A stretch of DNA of 64,000 bases from Paraburkholderia susongensis (lineage in GTDB: Bacteria > Pseudomonadota > Gammaproteobacteria > Burkholderiales > Burkholderiaceae). Location of the stretch: NCBI RefSeq assembly GCF_900177725.1, contig NZ_FXAT01000012.1, positions 1 through 64,000 of the forward strand, given 5' to 3'. The notes beneath the pieces are model-generated. The model was given only the letters and a program-made list of their open reading frames with translations. It did not search any database and was not told where the DNA came from. Shown here piece after piece: positions 51,208 to 60,266 of the stretch (the first letter of the stretch is position 1; every line of letters begins with the position of its first letter). A program made the position numbers and the translations under genes.

Positions 51208-51951
51208 TCAGGTCGTGCGCCAGTCGCGCTGAAATGTTTCCAGATAGCTGAAGCGCTCGGACGGATGGATGCTGATTGCCGCCTCCACCACTTCCTCGCG
51301 CCGGTTCAGATAGCGCCGGCAAATCCACAGCGCCGGCGATCGGGCCTGCGTATTGAGCAGCCGTGCCTGCGCCGCGGTGACGAGCGTCGCGCGAATCTCC
51401 TGCTGGACCGCCGCGATCTGCTCGCCGAACTGCTGCTCGATCAGCGCATAGATCGGCGTATGCGGGTGGCCTTCGACTTCAATCGCGCGAAACGCCGGGT
51501 GAATGTAGATGTCGCTCACGCAGATCGGATCGGCCTCGTTCCCGCTCCTGCGCACGCCTTCGAGATGCAGCCAGGTTTCGCCGCGGCTCCCGCGCAGCAC
51601 CTTCGCGAGCGCGTCGTCCACTTCGACCAGATCTTTGCCGAGCAGCGTCAATTCGGTGTCGGTGGTGTACTGGTGCAGGTCGTTCAGCTGCCGCATGACC
51701 TGCTGGTAGCCGCTCACCGCCTCACGCGCGAGCACCCGTGTGCCGACCCCCGCCTGCCGGTCGACCAGTCCCATCTGCACGAGCCGCCGCACGGCTTCGC
51801 GCACCGTGTGCCGACTCGCGCCGAACTGTTCGCAGAGGTCGAACTCGGTGGGCAGGAACGCGCCCACCGCATAGCGCCCGTCGCGGATCTCGTTGATGAG
51901 CGTCTGCGCGAGTTGCAGATAACGCGGCTGCTGATTCAGCAAAAGTGTCAT
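51208..51951 (-). CDS. GntR-family (HutC/UTRA) transcriptional regulator
   Basis: The 247-residue protein has a GntR winged helix (about 15-75: FLPTEFDLCEQFGASRHTVR) and a UTRA effector domain (about 95-240: TWLHLEGVRRSGNEADPICV). It lies inside the catabolic operon, 39 bases after the CoA-transferase. Regulators of this group bind palindromes with a GT...AC core; the perfect palindrome at 59672-59691 upstream of the operon's first gene fits. It would act as a repressor released by a pathway intermediate. Confidence 0.92.
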   Translation of the reverse strand: MTLLLNQQPRYLQLAQTLINEIRDGRYAVGAFLPTEFDLCEQFGASRHTVREAVRRLVQMGLVDRQAGVGTRVLAREAVSGYQQVMRQLNDLHQYTTDTELTLLGKDLVEVDDALAKVLRGSRGETWLHLEGVRRSGNEADPICVSDIYIHPAFRAIEVEGHPHTPIYALIEQQFGEQIAAVQQEIRATLVTAAQARLLNTQARSPALWICRRYLNRREEVVEAAISIHPSERFSYLETFQRDWRTT

Positions 51952-51990
51952 ACGGGAAAGCGGCAGGCGCCGGCAGCGAAAACGATCCTG

Positions 51991-53181
51991 TCATTGCACC
52001 ACAGCTTGCCGGCGTAGCCAAGCAATCGTGTCGTCGGCGAAACCGGCCTCGCGCAGCACCTCGTCCGTGTGCTCGCCCATGCGCGGCGCGGCGCGCGTGG
52101 GCAACGCCTCGCCGATGCGCACCGGCGAGGCGACGCCCCGAATCGGTCCGTGCTCGGGGTGCTCGAACGCCACCACGCGCATCTGTTCGGCGACGAACGG
52201 ATTGTCGAGCGCTTCGGCCACGTCGTAGACCGGCGCGGCCGGCACCTTGCCGGCGAAGCGCTCCATCCACGTTGCGGTGTCGGCGGTCATCAGCACGTCG
52301 TCGAGCTCGCGGCGCACGCGGTTGCGATGCTTCAGGCGCGCCGCGTAGTTGCAGAGTTCTGGGTCGTCGATCCATTCGGGCTTGCCCACGACGTTCGCGA
52401 GCACGCCCCAGAACTTCTCCTTGTTGCACATCAGGAAGATCCAGCCGTCGCGCGTACGGTAGAGTTCGCTCGGCGTGAGCGACGGATGGCTCGAACGGGG
52501 TTCGCGTTTCGTCGTATGGCCGCCGTTCAGATACCACGTCGCCACGTAGGCAAGGTTATGCAGCGCAACGTCGAACAGACTGACGTCCACGTCACGGCCG
52601 CGGCCGGTCTTGCGCGCCTCGACGATGCCCGCGAGCAGCGCCATCGCCGCGGTGGTGCCGGTCATCAGGTCGATGATCGACAGGCCGAAGCGCGTCGGCG
52701 GACCATCGGGCTCGCCGGTCAGCGACAGATAACCCGCTTCGGCCTGCATCAGATAGTCGTAGCCGGGCCACGCCTTGCGCGAGCCGGTGCGCCCATAGGC
52801 CGACAGATGCGCACACACGATGGCCGGATTGGCGCGCGCGAGCGCCGCGTAGTCGAGCCCGAGACTCGCCGGCAGATCGCCGCGCAGATTGTCGAACACC
52901 GCATCGGCTTTTTCCACCAGCTTGAGCAGTATCTCCTTGCCCTCGCTGCTCTTCAGATTCAGCGCGATGCTGCGCTTGTTGCGGTTGAAAGCCTCGTAGA
53001 AGTGGCTGTCGCCGGGGCCGAAATAATGCGGGCCGACCGCGCGGCCGACGTCGCCGCCGTCCCGCGCGTTTTCGATCTTGATCACGTCCGCGCCCAGATC
53101 GGCCAGATGCTGGGTGGCGAACGGCCCCGCGCCGTATTGCTCGACGGCAATGATGCGCAGTCCTGAGAGCGGCAGGCTCAT
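51991..53181 (-). CDS. Class III CoA-transferase (CaiB/BaiF family)
   Basis: The 396-residue protein has the class III pattern: LPLSGLRIIAVEQYGAGPFA, DLGADVIKIE, FNRNKRSIALNLK, and the catalytic aspartate in SIIDLMTGTTA. These enzymes move CoA between carboxylic acids, for example from succinyl-CoA to mesaconate, oxalate or carnitine. AAGGAG precedes the ATG, which overlaps the stop of the acyl-CoA dehydrogenase by four bases. It probably activates the imported acid for the dehydrogenase and hydratase steps. Confidence 0.93.
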   Translation of the reverse strand: MSLPLSGLRIIAVEQYGAGPFATQHLADLGADVIKIENARDGGDVGRAVGPHYFGPGDSHFYEAFNRNKRSIALNLKSSEGKEILLKLVEKADAVFDNLRGDLPASLGLDYAALARANPAIVCAHLSAYGRTGSRKAWPGYDYLMQAEAGYLSLTGEPDGPPTRFGLSIIDLMTGTTAAMALLAGIVEARKTGRGRDVDVSLFDVALHNLAYVATWYLNGGHTTKREPRSSHPSLTPSELYRTRDGWIFLMCNKEKFWGVLANVVGKPEWIDDPELCNYAARLKHRNRVRRELDDVLMTADTATWMERFAGKVPAAPVYDVAEALDNPFVAEQMRVVAFEHPEHGPIRGVASPVRIGEALPTRAAPRMGEHTDEVLREAGFADDTIAWLRRQAVVQ

Positions 53182-54350
53182 ACGGGGCTCCTTGCTATCA
53201 GTTGTTTGGCGATGATGATGCGCTGCAGTTCGTTGGTGCCCTCACCGATCACCAGCAGCGGTGCGTCGCGATACAGGCGCTCGATCTCGAACTCCTTCGA
53301 ATAGCCGTACGCGCCGTGGATTCGCATCGCCTCGGTGCTGTTTTCCAGGCCCGCCTCGGTGGCGAAGTACTTCGCCATGCCCGCTTCCATGTCGCAGCGT
53401 TCGCCGCGATCGTAGGCTTGCGCGGCGGCATCCACCAGCAGGCGCGATGCGTGAACGCGGGTCGCCATTTCACCGAGTTTCAGCTGAATCGCCTGATGTT
53501 CGCAGATCGGCTTGCCGAAGGTCTTGCGCATCTGGCTGTACGCGACGGATGCATCGAGCGCAGCCACCGCAATGCCGAGCCCGCGTGCGGCGACGTTGAT
53601 GCGCCCCAGTTCGAGGCCGCCGAGAATCTGTTGCAGACCGCGCCCTTCGACGCCGCCGACCAGGCGGTCGGCCGGCACACGGTAGTCGTCGAAATTCAGC
53701 TCGCAGGTGTCGATGCCCTTGTAGCCGAGCTTTTCGAGCTTGCGGCTCACTTCGAAGCCCGGGCCCTTCTCCGCGATCAGCAGGCTCATGCCCTTGTGGC
53801 GGGGCTGCGCGGCCGCATCGGTCTTGACCAGCAGCACGAGGCAGTTGCCGTACAGGCTGTTGGTAATCCAGGTCTTGGCGCCATTCACCACGTAGTGGTC
53901 GCCGTCGCGCCGCGCGCTCGTGCGGATCGCCTGCAGGTCGGTACCGCAATCAGGCTCGGTCAGTCCGATGCCGCCGCGCAGTTCCCCGGTTGCGAAACGC
54001 GGCAGGAACTGCGCCTTCTGCTCCTCGGTGCCGTTGCGCTGTACCGTCATCGCCATGATCAGATGCGAATTGATGATCCCGCTCAGCGACATCCATACCG
54101 CCGACATGCGCTCGACGATGCGCGCATAGGTGCGCGCCGACAGACCGAGTCCGCCGTACTCGGGGTCGATCAGGCAGCCGAACAAGCCCATCTCCTTCAT
54201 TTGCTCGACGATTTCGCCCGGATATTCGTCGGCCTTCTCGAGCGCATGCACATACGGCTTCACCTCGGTCTTGAGGAACCGGTCCAGCATGTCGAGGATC
54301 AGCGTGTCGTCCTCGGCCTGTTCTGTCACATTGTCATCCACTTGGGACAT
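53178..54350 (-). CDS. Acyl-CoA dehydrogenase
   Basis: The 390-residue flavoprotein has the three ACAD parts: an N-terminal helical domain, a middle beta domain (GIGLTEPDCGTDLQAIRT; WITNSLYG) and a C-terminal helical domain ending in the catalytic glutamate segment VIGEGTNELQR. It resembles the glutaryl-CoA/short-chain dicarboxyl type in length and in YGYSKEFEIERLYRDAP. It introduces a double bond next to the thioester. GGAG precedes the ATG, and its stop overlaps the CoA-transferase start, so both are translated together. Confidence 0.93.
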   Translation of the reverse strand: MSQVDDNVTEQAEDDTLILDMLDRFLKTEVKPYVHALEKADEYPGEIVEQMKEMGLFGCLIDPEYGGLGLSARTYARIVERMSAVWMSLSGIINSHLIMAMTVQRNGTEEQKAQFLPRFATGELRGGIGLTEPDCGTDLQAIRTSARRDGDHYVVNGAKTWITNSLYGNCLVLLVKTDAAAQPRHKGMSLLIAEKGPGFEVSRKLEKLGYKGIDTCELNFDDYRVPADRLVGGVEGRGLQQILGGLELGRINVAARGLGIAVAALDASVAYSQMRKTFGKPICEHQAIQLKLGEMATRVHASRLLVDAAAQAYDRGERCDMEAGMAKYFATEAGLENSTEAMRIHGAYGYSKEFEIERLYRDAPLLVIGEGTNELQRIIIAKQLIARSPV

Positions 54351-54395
54351 ATCACTTCTCCGGACTGCGAATTGATTCGATTTTTAAACGACGAC

Positions 54396-55868
54396 TCAGA
54401 CGGCCTCGCCGAGCACCCGATGCAAGGTGCCGGGCGGCAAGGTATCGAGCGCCAGCACGGTTTCGCGGATCTTCTCGACGCGCGCGTCGGACAGCGCGCG
54501 CCTCGCATTGGCGCGATATTTCCCGACGATTTCGTCGTTACTCAGCGGCCGGTCGGCGCTGCCGCGATTCACGGCCTCGCGGTGCCACAGTGTCTCGCCG
54601 CTGGCGAGTTCCAGGCCCACCTCGCCGGTGTAGTGACGCGGGAACGTGCTGGCCGGATCGATCTCGTACTCGACCTTCGCGGCCAGCGCCAGCACCGAGT
54701 CGTCGCGCAACGCGGCGGGCTCCAGTTCGTCGAGCGTGAAGCGTCCCTTCACCAGCGCGCTCGCGGTGACGTACGGCACGCTGAACTGCGCGTCGTACGC
54801 GTTGGCCGGACGGCGCTTGTTGGCCACCGGTTCGCACACCACCTTCACGACGCCCTCCGGTACCTTCACGCGAATCCGCGCAATCCGCCCGATCAGTTCG
54901 GTCAGCGGATAACCGCGCCGCTGCCATTCGTGATGCAGCGCGGCGCCCGCGTCGGCGAACGCGTGCGTGAAATGACAGGCCGGCACGGGCTTGATCGCGA
55001 CCTCGTCGATCTCCCACTTGTCGCCGAGCGCGGCGGTGGCGAGCGAAAGATCGGCGTTGCCGCGCTGCTCGCCGAGATAGCTGGAAAAGAGGCCAAAGCG
55101 CCCTTCATAAGGCGCCGACGCGCCGACATAGCCGCGCGACGCCAATGCCGCGGCGGTGTACGCGGATTGCGCGGCCCAGCCCGGATGCATGCGCTTGGTC
55201 CATGCGCCGTCCTGCAGGAATTCGAGGCTGCCGCTCGCCATCGACAGCGCAATGCCCTGCGCCATCCTCGCCTGCTGCTGCGACAGACCGAGCAGACGCG
55301 CCGCCGCCAGCGCACAGCCGAAAATGCCGACCACGCCGGTCGGATGGAAGCCGACCTGATGGAAGCCGCTCTTCGCCACCGAGCCGACCCGCGTGGCGGC
55401 CTCCATACCGGCAATATAGGCGGCGAGCATTTGCGCGCCGTCGAGCGGCCGCCCGTCGCTGACGCCGAACACGCAGGGCAGCAGACTCGCGGTCGCGTGT
55501 ATCACGCCGCGTGAATGGGTGTCGTCGAAGTCGAGGCCGTGCGCCAGCACGCCATTCATCACCATCGCGTCGCGCGCCGTCAGCACGCGGCCATGGCCGA
55601 TGACGGTGGCGTCGCCCTTGCCCAGGACCGAGAGTCCATCCAGCGCGACGCGCGCGAAATCGGTGGCGTGCGCGGCATACGCAAGACCGATCGCATCGAG
55701 CAGCAAGTGCTTGGCGCGCTCGCGCACGGCCAGGGGTACCGCTTCGAGCTTCAGTTCGAGAGCGAACCGCGCCAGTTCGCCCGCAATCCCGCCCGCCGTA
55801 CTGTCAACTGCACTGCTCGCTGTACTGCCCGCTTCATGATCGTCCTTGCGTAGAACCTGGGTGCTCAT
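54396..55868 (-). CDS. MmgE/PrpD-family protein
   Basis: The 490-residue protein has the MmgE/PrpD all-helical domain (about 25-280: VMNGVLAHGLDFDDTHSRGV) and the small alpha/beta lid domain (about 290-450: KPVPACHFTHAF). The family includes 2-methylcitrate dehydratase, cis-aconitate decarboxylase and iminodisuccinate epimerase. The KPxPxCxxTH segment is the usual active-site loop. AGGAG precedes the ATG. It lies 45 bases upstream of the acyl-CoA dehydrogenase gene. The role here is unresolved: dehydration or decarboxylation of a tricarboxylate or amide-derived acid fits. Confidence 0.9.
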   Translation of the reverse strand: MSTQVLRKDDHEAGSTASSAVDSTAGGIAGELARFALELKLEAVPLAVRERAKHLLLDAIGLAYAAHATDFARVALDGLSVLGKGDATVIGHGRVLTARDAMVMNGVLAHGLDFDDTHSRGVIHATASLLPCVFGVSDGRPLDGAQMLAAYIAGMEAATRVGSVAKSGFHQVGFHPTGVVGIFGCALAAARLLGLSQQQARMAQGIALSMASGSLEFLQDGAWTKRMHPGWAAQSAYTAAALASRGYVGASAPYEGRFGLFSSYLGEQRGNADLSLATAALGDKWEIDEVAIKPVPACHFTHAFADAGAALHHEWQRRGYPLTELIGRIARIRVKVPEGVVKVVCEPVANKRRPANAYDAQFSVPYVTASALVKGRFTLDELEPAALRDDSVLALAAKVEYEIDPASTFPRHYTGEVGLELASGETLWHREAVNRGSADRPLSNDEIVGKYRANARRALSDARVEKIRETVLALDTLPPGTLHRVLGEAV

Positions 55869-55932
55869 GTCATCTCCTGTGTCTTTGCCGGGGGTCTTTG
55901 CCGGGAGTCTTCGCCGCGCCGGCTCTGTGAGT

Positions 55933-57321
55933 TCAGCGCTCCGCGTGCGCCGCAGCCATACCTGTGACGTCCTCTTCGACCACCGTGCCGATCTCCTCGA
56001 GCGACTGGCCGCTGGTTTCGACGCGCAGCACCAGCAGCGCGACGATCAGCAGGCTCAGAACGCCGATCACCATCGCGAGCACGCCGCTCACGCCGAAGTT
56101 CTGGAACAGCGCAACCGCCGCATAGGGTGTGCACATCGAAGCGGCGCGGCCGCAGACGCCCGCGAACCCGGTGCCGCGCAGCCGGAATGCGGTCGGGAAC
56201 AGTTCGGGGATATAGCCGTAGAGTCCGAGCGTGACAAACGTGTAGATCGACGTGACCAGCGCGAAGCCGGTGATCGAAATCGCCACAGGATCGCGCATCT
56301 GCGGATAGATGAAGCCGAGCACGATGGTCGCGAGCGAGAACACGATCAGCCCGCGCTGCCGTCCCATACGATCGCCGAGCAGATAGCCGACCAATGCGCC
56401 GCCGGGCGCGCCGAACGCCATCAGCGTGACGAAACCGAGCGACTGCACGACGGTGAGGCCCTGCTTGACGAAGAACGTCGGCAGCCACGCGACGAAGCCA
56501 TACACGGAAACGTTGACCGCCACGCAGACCAGTGCCGCGACCAGCGTGCGGCCGATCACCGGCCGTGTGAACAGCACCGACATCGGCACCCGACGCGGCG
56601 TGACCGGTTGCACGCCGAGAACCGGCGGCAGCTTGCCGGTTTCGCGCTCGACATCCGCCTCGATTTCGGCGAGCGTGGTTTCGGCCTCGGCCGTGCGTCC
56701 CACCGATTCGAGCCAGCGCGGCGACTCCGGCATGCGCTTGCGCATAATCCAGATCACGATTGCGCCGGTGCCGGCGAGTGCGAACATCCAGCGCCACCCC
56801 AGATGCGGAATCACCACATAGCCGACACTGGTGGCGATCAGCAAACCCGAATTGATCACCAGACCCATCAGGGAGATCCAGCGGCCGCGATACGCAGGCG
56901 GCACGAACTCGCATAGCGTCCCCGCGGCGACGACCAGTTCGGCGCCGAGCCCGAGGCCCATCAGAAAGCGCAATACGATCAGCGTTTCGATGTTCGGCGC
57001 GAAGCACGCGAGCAGTGATGCGACGCCGAAGACGGCGAGATTGATCTGATACGAAGCGCGACGGCCGAAGCGGTCTCCGACCCAGCCGGCCAGCGCAGAG
57101 CCGATCAGCATGCCGAAAAAAGTAGCCGAAATGAACGCGGCGTTGGTCGCGAGCGTCGAGAAGCCCGACTTGACCATCGCGGCCAGCACACCCGCCGCGA
57201 GATAGATGTCGAACGCGTCCAGCACGGCACCGCCGCTGATTAGCCCGAGTATTCTCCAGTGAAAACGCGCAAGCGGCAGCCGGTCTAGCCGGGCGCCTGC
57301 GTTGACAGACGTTGCGTTCAT
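55933..57321 (-). CDS. MFS transporter, aromatic/organic acid (AAHS-like)
   Basis: The 462-residue protein has twelve predicted membrane segments. Characteristic parts are AVLDAFDIYLAAGVLAAMVK in helix 1, GSALAGWVGDRFGRRASYQI, and RMPESPRWLESVGR in the central loop, as in the acid:proton symporter and sugar-porter group. CAGGAGAC is 6 bases upstream of the ATG at 57321. It lies 64 bases before the MmgE/PrpD gene and should import the substrate of the operon, most probably an organic acid. Confidence 0.9.
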   Translation of the reverse strand: MNATSVNAGARLDRLPLARFHWRILGLISGGAVLDAFDIYLAAGVLAAMVKSGFSTLATNAAFISATFFGMLIGSALAGWVGDRFGRRASYQINLAVFGVASLLACFAPNIETLIVLRFLMGLGLGAELVVAAGTLCEFVPPAYRGRWISLMGLVINSGLLIATSVGYVVIPHLGWRWMFALAGTGAIVIWIMRKRMPESPRWLESVGRTAEAETTLAEIEADVERETGKLPPVLGVQPVTPRRVPMSVLFTRPVIGRTLVAALVCVAVNVSVYGFVAWLPTFFVKQGLTVVQSLGFVTLMAFGAPGGALVGYLLGDRMGRQRGLIVFSLATIVLGFIYPQMRDPVAISITGFALVTSIYTFVTLGLYGYIPELFPTAFRLRGTGFAGVCGRAASMCTPYAAVALFQNFGVSGVLAMVIGVLSLLIVALLVLRVETSGQSLEEIGTVVEEDVTGMAAAHAER

Positions 57322-57439
57322 GCGATTGTCTCCTGAACGATGCGGCATCCGCTGGTCTGAGCCCGCGTGATGCGTTGCCGGTTACACTACACGATGAGTA
57401 ATCCTTACTGCTGCTCAACTGATGATTCGAGGCTCTGCT

Positions 57440-58837
57440 TCAGGCCGTGCCCAACGGCTGGGAAATAATTGAACGCAGGTGCCAGTCGGTACTGCGCTGC
57501 AACTGGTGCGCCACGCGCAACAGCCCGTCCTCGCTCCACGGACGGCCGATCAGTTGCACGCCTACCGGCATGCCGTTGCCGCTCTTGCCCGCGGGCACGC
57601 TGATGCTGGGCAAGCCAAGGTAGTTGATGCCGCGCGTCCAGTACGAAAAGTTGCCGAAACGTCGTTCGATTTCGTCCGCATCGCCGTCGAGCGTCTCCTC
57701 GATCGTCGGCACCGCGTAGGGCAGCGTCGGCAGCAGCAACGCTTGCGCGCCGCTCAGGTACCGCTCGACGAACCCCGACATGAGGATCGCGCGCAACCGT
57801 AGTGCGTCGACATAACGGGTGGCCGGATAGAGCAGACCGCGTTCGAGGCGACGCAGTACCTGCGCGCCATAATCGCCGCGGCGCTCGCGCAGCCATTTGG
57901 CGTGTACGGAAGCCGCTTCCGCGCCGAGCACCAGCGTCGCGAGCGCCCCCGCCTCCCGCAGGTCCGGCACGGCGACCCGGCGAATCGTCGCGCCACAGCA
58001 CGCGAGCGCATCGGCCACGCGCATGAGCGCCGCGCGCACTTCATCCGAAACCGGTGCATCGTCATCGAAAGCGGGTACGGCGATGCTGACGTCGTGCGTC
58101 AAGGGCTGCTCGATCGCGCTTTCGAAGTCACGGGTGCCGGTCGCGAGGCAGTGCGGGTCGTGGGGGTCGGCTGCCCAGATCACCTGCAGCAACGCGGCGG
58201 CATCTTGTGCCGTACGCGCGAGAACGCCGACACAATCGAGACTCGGCGACAACGGCATCACGCCGCGCACCGAAATGGCATGCTGGGTGGGCTTGATCCC
58301 GGTGACGCCATTCGCGGCCGCCGGAATACGCACCGAGCCGCCGGTATCGGAACCGAGCGCGCCCGCCACGAGCCCGCGCGCCACCGCGATCCCGCTGCCG
58401 CTCGACGAACCGCCGCTCACATGCGCGTCCGACCATGCGTTGCGGCCATGGCCCAGATGGGCATTGAAGCCGGTCGGGCTCATCGCGAACTCGGCCATGT
58501 GCAATGCGCCGAGGTCGATTGCACCGGCCGCGTCGAAGCGCTGCAGCACCGTGGCCGTTTGCATGGAACGATGGTCCGCGAGAATCCGGCTGCCGCATTC
58601 GCTCAGCTCGCCGTTGCGGAAAAACATGTCCTTGTGCGCGAGCGGCGCGCCCTGCAGGCGGCCCGCACGCACGCCTTGCGCGAGTTGCCGGTCGACTGCG
58701 CGCGCTTGCGCTAGAGCGGCCTCTTCACGCAGCCGGACAAACCCGCCGCGCGGCCCCGCTTGCGCCGCGTCGCGCAGCGCATTTGCGGTGCGCGCCTCGC
58801 AGGTTTGCGTCGCAAGCGCAAGCGTGTCAGCGCGCAT
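57440..58837 (-). CDS. Amidase (amidase signature family)
   Basis: The 465-residue protein has the amidase signature GGSSSGSGIAVARG with the catalytic Ser-cisSer-Lys triad: Lys in PLAHKDMFF, cis-Ser in the Gly-Ser-rich loop and Ser in GSDTGGSVRIPA. It hydrolyses a C-N amide bond to acid and ammonia. The ATG is inside the end of the preceding small ORF (11-base overlap) with GGAG in that ORF. The operon therefore seems to accept an amide or ureide as well as the free acid. The closest described group by context is AtzE-like. Confidence 0.93.
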   Translation of the reverse strand: MRADTLALATQTCEARTANALRDAAQAGPRGGFVRLREEAALAQARAVDRQLAQGVRAGRLQGAPLAHKDMFFRNGELSECGSRILADHRSMQTATVLQRFDAAGAIDLGALHMAEFAMSPTGFNAHLGHGRNAWSDAHVSGGSSSGSGIAVARGLVAGALGSDTGGSVRIPAAANGVTGIKPTQHAISVRGVMPLSPSLDCVGVLARTAQDAAALLQVIWAADPHDPHCLATGTRDFESAIEQPLTHDVSIAVPAFDDDAPVSDEVRAALMRVADALACCGATIRRVAVPDLREAGALATLVLGAEAASVHAKWLRERRGDYGAQVLRRLERGLLYPATRYVDALRLRAILMSGFVERYLSGAQALLLPTLPYAVPTIEETLDGDADEIERRFGNFSYWTRGINYLGLPSISVPAGKSGNGMPVGVQLIGRPWSEDGLLRVAHQLQRSTDWHLRSIISQPLGTA

Positions 58838-59045
58838 GGCCCGGCTCCTGCTGTTGCAACGTGTGCGTGAAAACGTCGGCGTCGAGCCAGTCGAGCAGTT
58901 GGGCCGCCGTCCCCGCCGCGCGCACAGTCGCGTGCGCGGAGCCGACCAGAGAGACCGCGTGGACCGCGCTCAGCGGCGCGGAGCCGAATTGCTCCGCCCA
59001 TGCTTGCGCGCCCGCATTCAAATCCATCAAGCTGTGCTCCGACAT
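58827..59045 (-). CDS. Small protein coupled to the amidase (AtzG-like position)
   Basis: The 72-residue soluble protein (MSEHSLMDLNAGAQAWAEQF...) overlaps the amidase start by 11 bases and has AGGGGAT upstream of its ATG, so it is well supported as a translated unit. No family similarity is certain. In the AtzE amidase system a small protein, AtzG, forms a complex with the amidase and is encoded just upstream, the same layout as here. The analogy is by position and size only. Confidence 0.65.
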   Translation of the reverse strand: MSEHSLMDLNAGAQAWAEQFGSAPLSAVHAVSLVGSAHATVRAAGTAAQLLDWLDADVFTHTLQQQEPGHAR

Positions 59046-59121
59046 GCCGATCCCCTGCAATGGCCGTGGTCTGGCGAGAAAAGCGCAGCGCATTGGCGCC
59101 GCGTCCGGTGAAGGCGCCATA

Positions 59122-59631
59122 TCAATCGCCGACGCCGTACCCGCGCTTCGGAATCAGCGCACTGCGCACGAAATCCATCACCGCTACGCCGTTCTGGTTG
59201 AACGCGCGCGTATGCACGGTCACGATCCCTTGAGTCGGACGCGACCGCGACTCCCGCTTCTCGAGTACTTCGGACTCCGCATAAAGCGTATCGCCGCAAA
59301 ACACCGGAGCCGTGAGCTTGATTTCTTTCCAGCCGAGATTTGCAATGGCTTTGCCGCTCACGTCGTTGACGGTCATGCCGAGCACGATCGCGACGGTCAG
59401 ACCGCTGTTGACCAGCAACTGACCGAACTCGCTTTTCGCGGCGTGGGCAGCGTCGCAATGCATCGGATGGAAGTTCATCGTCAGCAGCGAAAAGTGGATG
59501 TTGTCGGCCTCCGTGATCGTGCGCCCGGGGCGGTGCTCGTAGATGTCGCCGATTTCGAAGTCTTCCAGATAGCGTCCGTAGCTCGCGCGGATGCGGCGCG
59601 TATCGCCAGCCTGCTCTCGTTTCACGTCCAT
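59122..59631 (-). CDS. MaoC-family hotdog hydratase
   Basis: The 169-residue protein has the MaoC dehydratase pattern: YLEDFEIGDIYEHRPGRTIT, then the active-site segment TMNFHPMHCDAAHA with the Asp/His/Asn pattern, and FGQLLVNSGLTVAIVLGMTV. It adds water to enoyl-CoA-type bonds. Members include mesaconyl-CoA hydratase and itaconyl-CoA hydratase, which fits the CoA-transferase, dehydrogenase and CitE-like lyase of the same operon. I chose the ATG at 59631 with GGAGACGCAGG upstream over a GTG at 59655. It is the first gene of the operon. Confidence 0.9.
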   Translation of the reverse strand: MDVKREQAGDTRRIRASYGRYLEDFEIGDIYEHRPGRTITEADNIHFSLLTMNFHPMHCDAAHAAKSEFGQLLVNSGLTVAIVLGMTVNDVSGKAIANLGWKEIKLTAPVFCGDTLYAESEVLEKRESRSRPTQGIVTVHTRAFNQNGVAVMDFVRSALIPKRGYGVGD

Positions 59632-59671
59632 TGCCTGCGTCTCCGTTGAACCCACTTTGTTCGCTGTTTGT

Positions 59672-59691
59672 TACTTTGTACGGACAAAGTA
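59672..59691. promoter_or_regulatory. 20-bp palindrome, probable GntR operator of the catabolic operon
   Basis: TACTTTGT-ACGG-ACAAAGTA is a perfect palindrome 40 bases upstream of the MaoC ATG. It has the GT...AC core of GntR-family sites. A partial copy, CACTTTGT, lies at 59653-59660. No similar site was seen elsewhere in the operon, so a single operator at its head would suit control by the GntR gene within it. Confidence 0.75.
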
Positions 59692-60266
59692 TCGATTTGG
59701 AAAAAACCGCTGTCAAGGTGTGGCATCGGAATTTCTGCCCAGGGTTTATGCCAATGGGTACGGGAACGGAAGCTGTTCGGCCGCGTCATTGCACTGCTGC
59801 GATCGAACATCGAGCCGGAACGTCCAATAGGACCGCGCCATTAAAATAAGTTTTCCTGCCTTCAGAAAGCGCCTGTTCTCGCCACTTGACTCGGCGTATG
59901 TCACTGAGTAATCGACTCACGCAAACGCGCGAGTGAGCGCGGCCGAAATGGAATCGGCGACGTCGTCCTTTCGGAGACACAAGGCTGTGCGAAAACATTA
60001 AATCAGGCAGACCAGTGGAGCGCCTGTGGAAGTGCATTTGCGTAGCGCCAGATGGGTTGCGGCCAACCTGAGGCGCGACGCGAATTCATTGAACTGGTCC
60101 ACGCCGAAAGGCGTGGCAGTCAGACCACTCTTGCGGGACGGTGGCGTCGTGGCGATGCGCGAAAGGTTATCGATCCCCGGCGTAGTTTTTTCGGAATAGT
60201 GAAGTGGCGTTGTCCAGCGGGTCGCTTTCCTGAAAATTGATCTGCAGACACATGCGCCACCACCAG
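59692..60266. other. Intergenic region between catabolic operon and DeoR gene
   Basis: No gene is supported here. It contains the -35 side of the operon promoter and a stable stem-loop at 60098-60115 (CCACGCC, loop GAAA, GGCGTGG), a GNRA-type hairpin with no T-run. Short frames on both strands have no domain. Confidence 0.5.

Noticed and set aside
53202..55514. 770-codon open frame on the plus strand
   Set aside because: It is antisense to the acyl-CoA dehydrogenase and MmgE/PrpD genes and crosses both without any domain.
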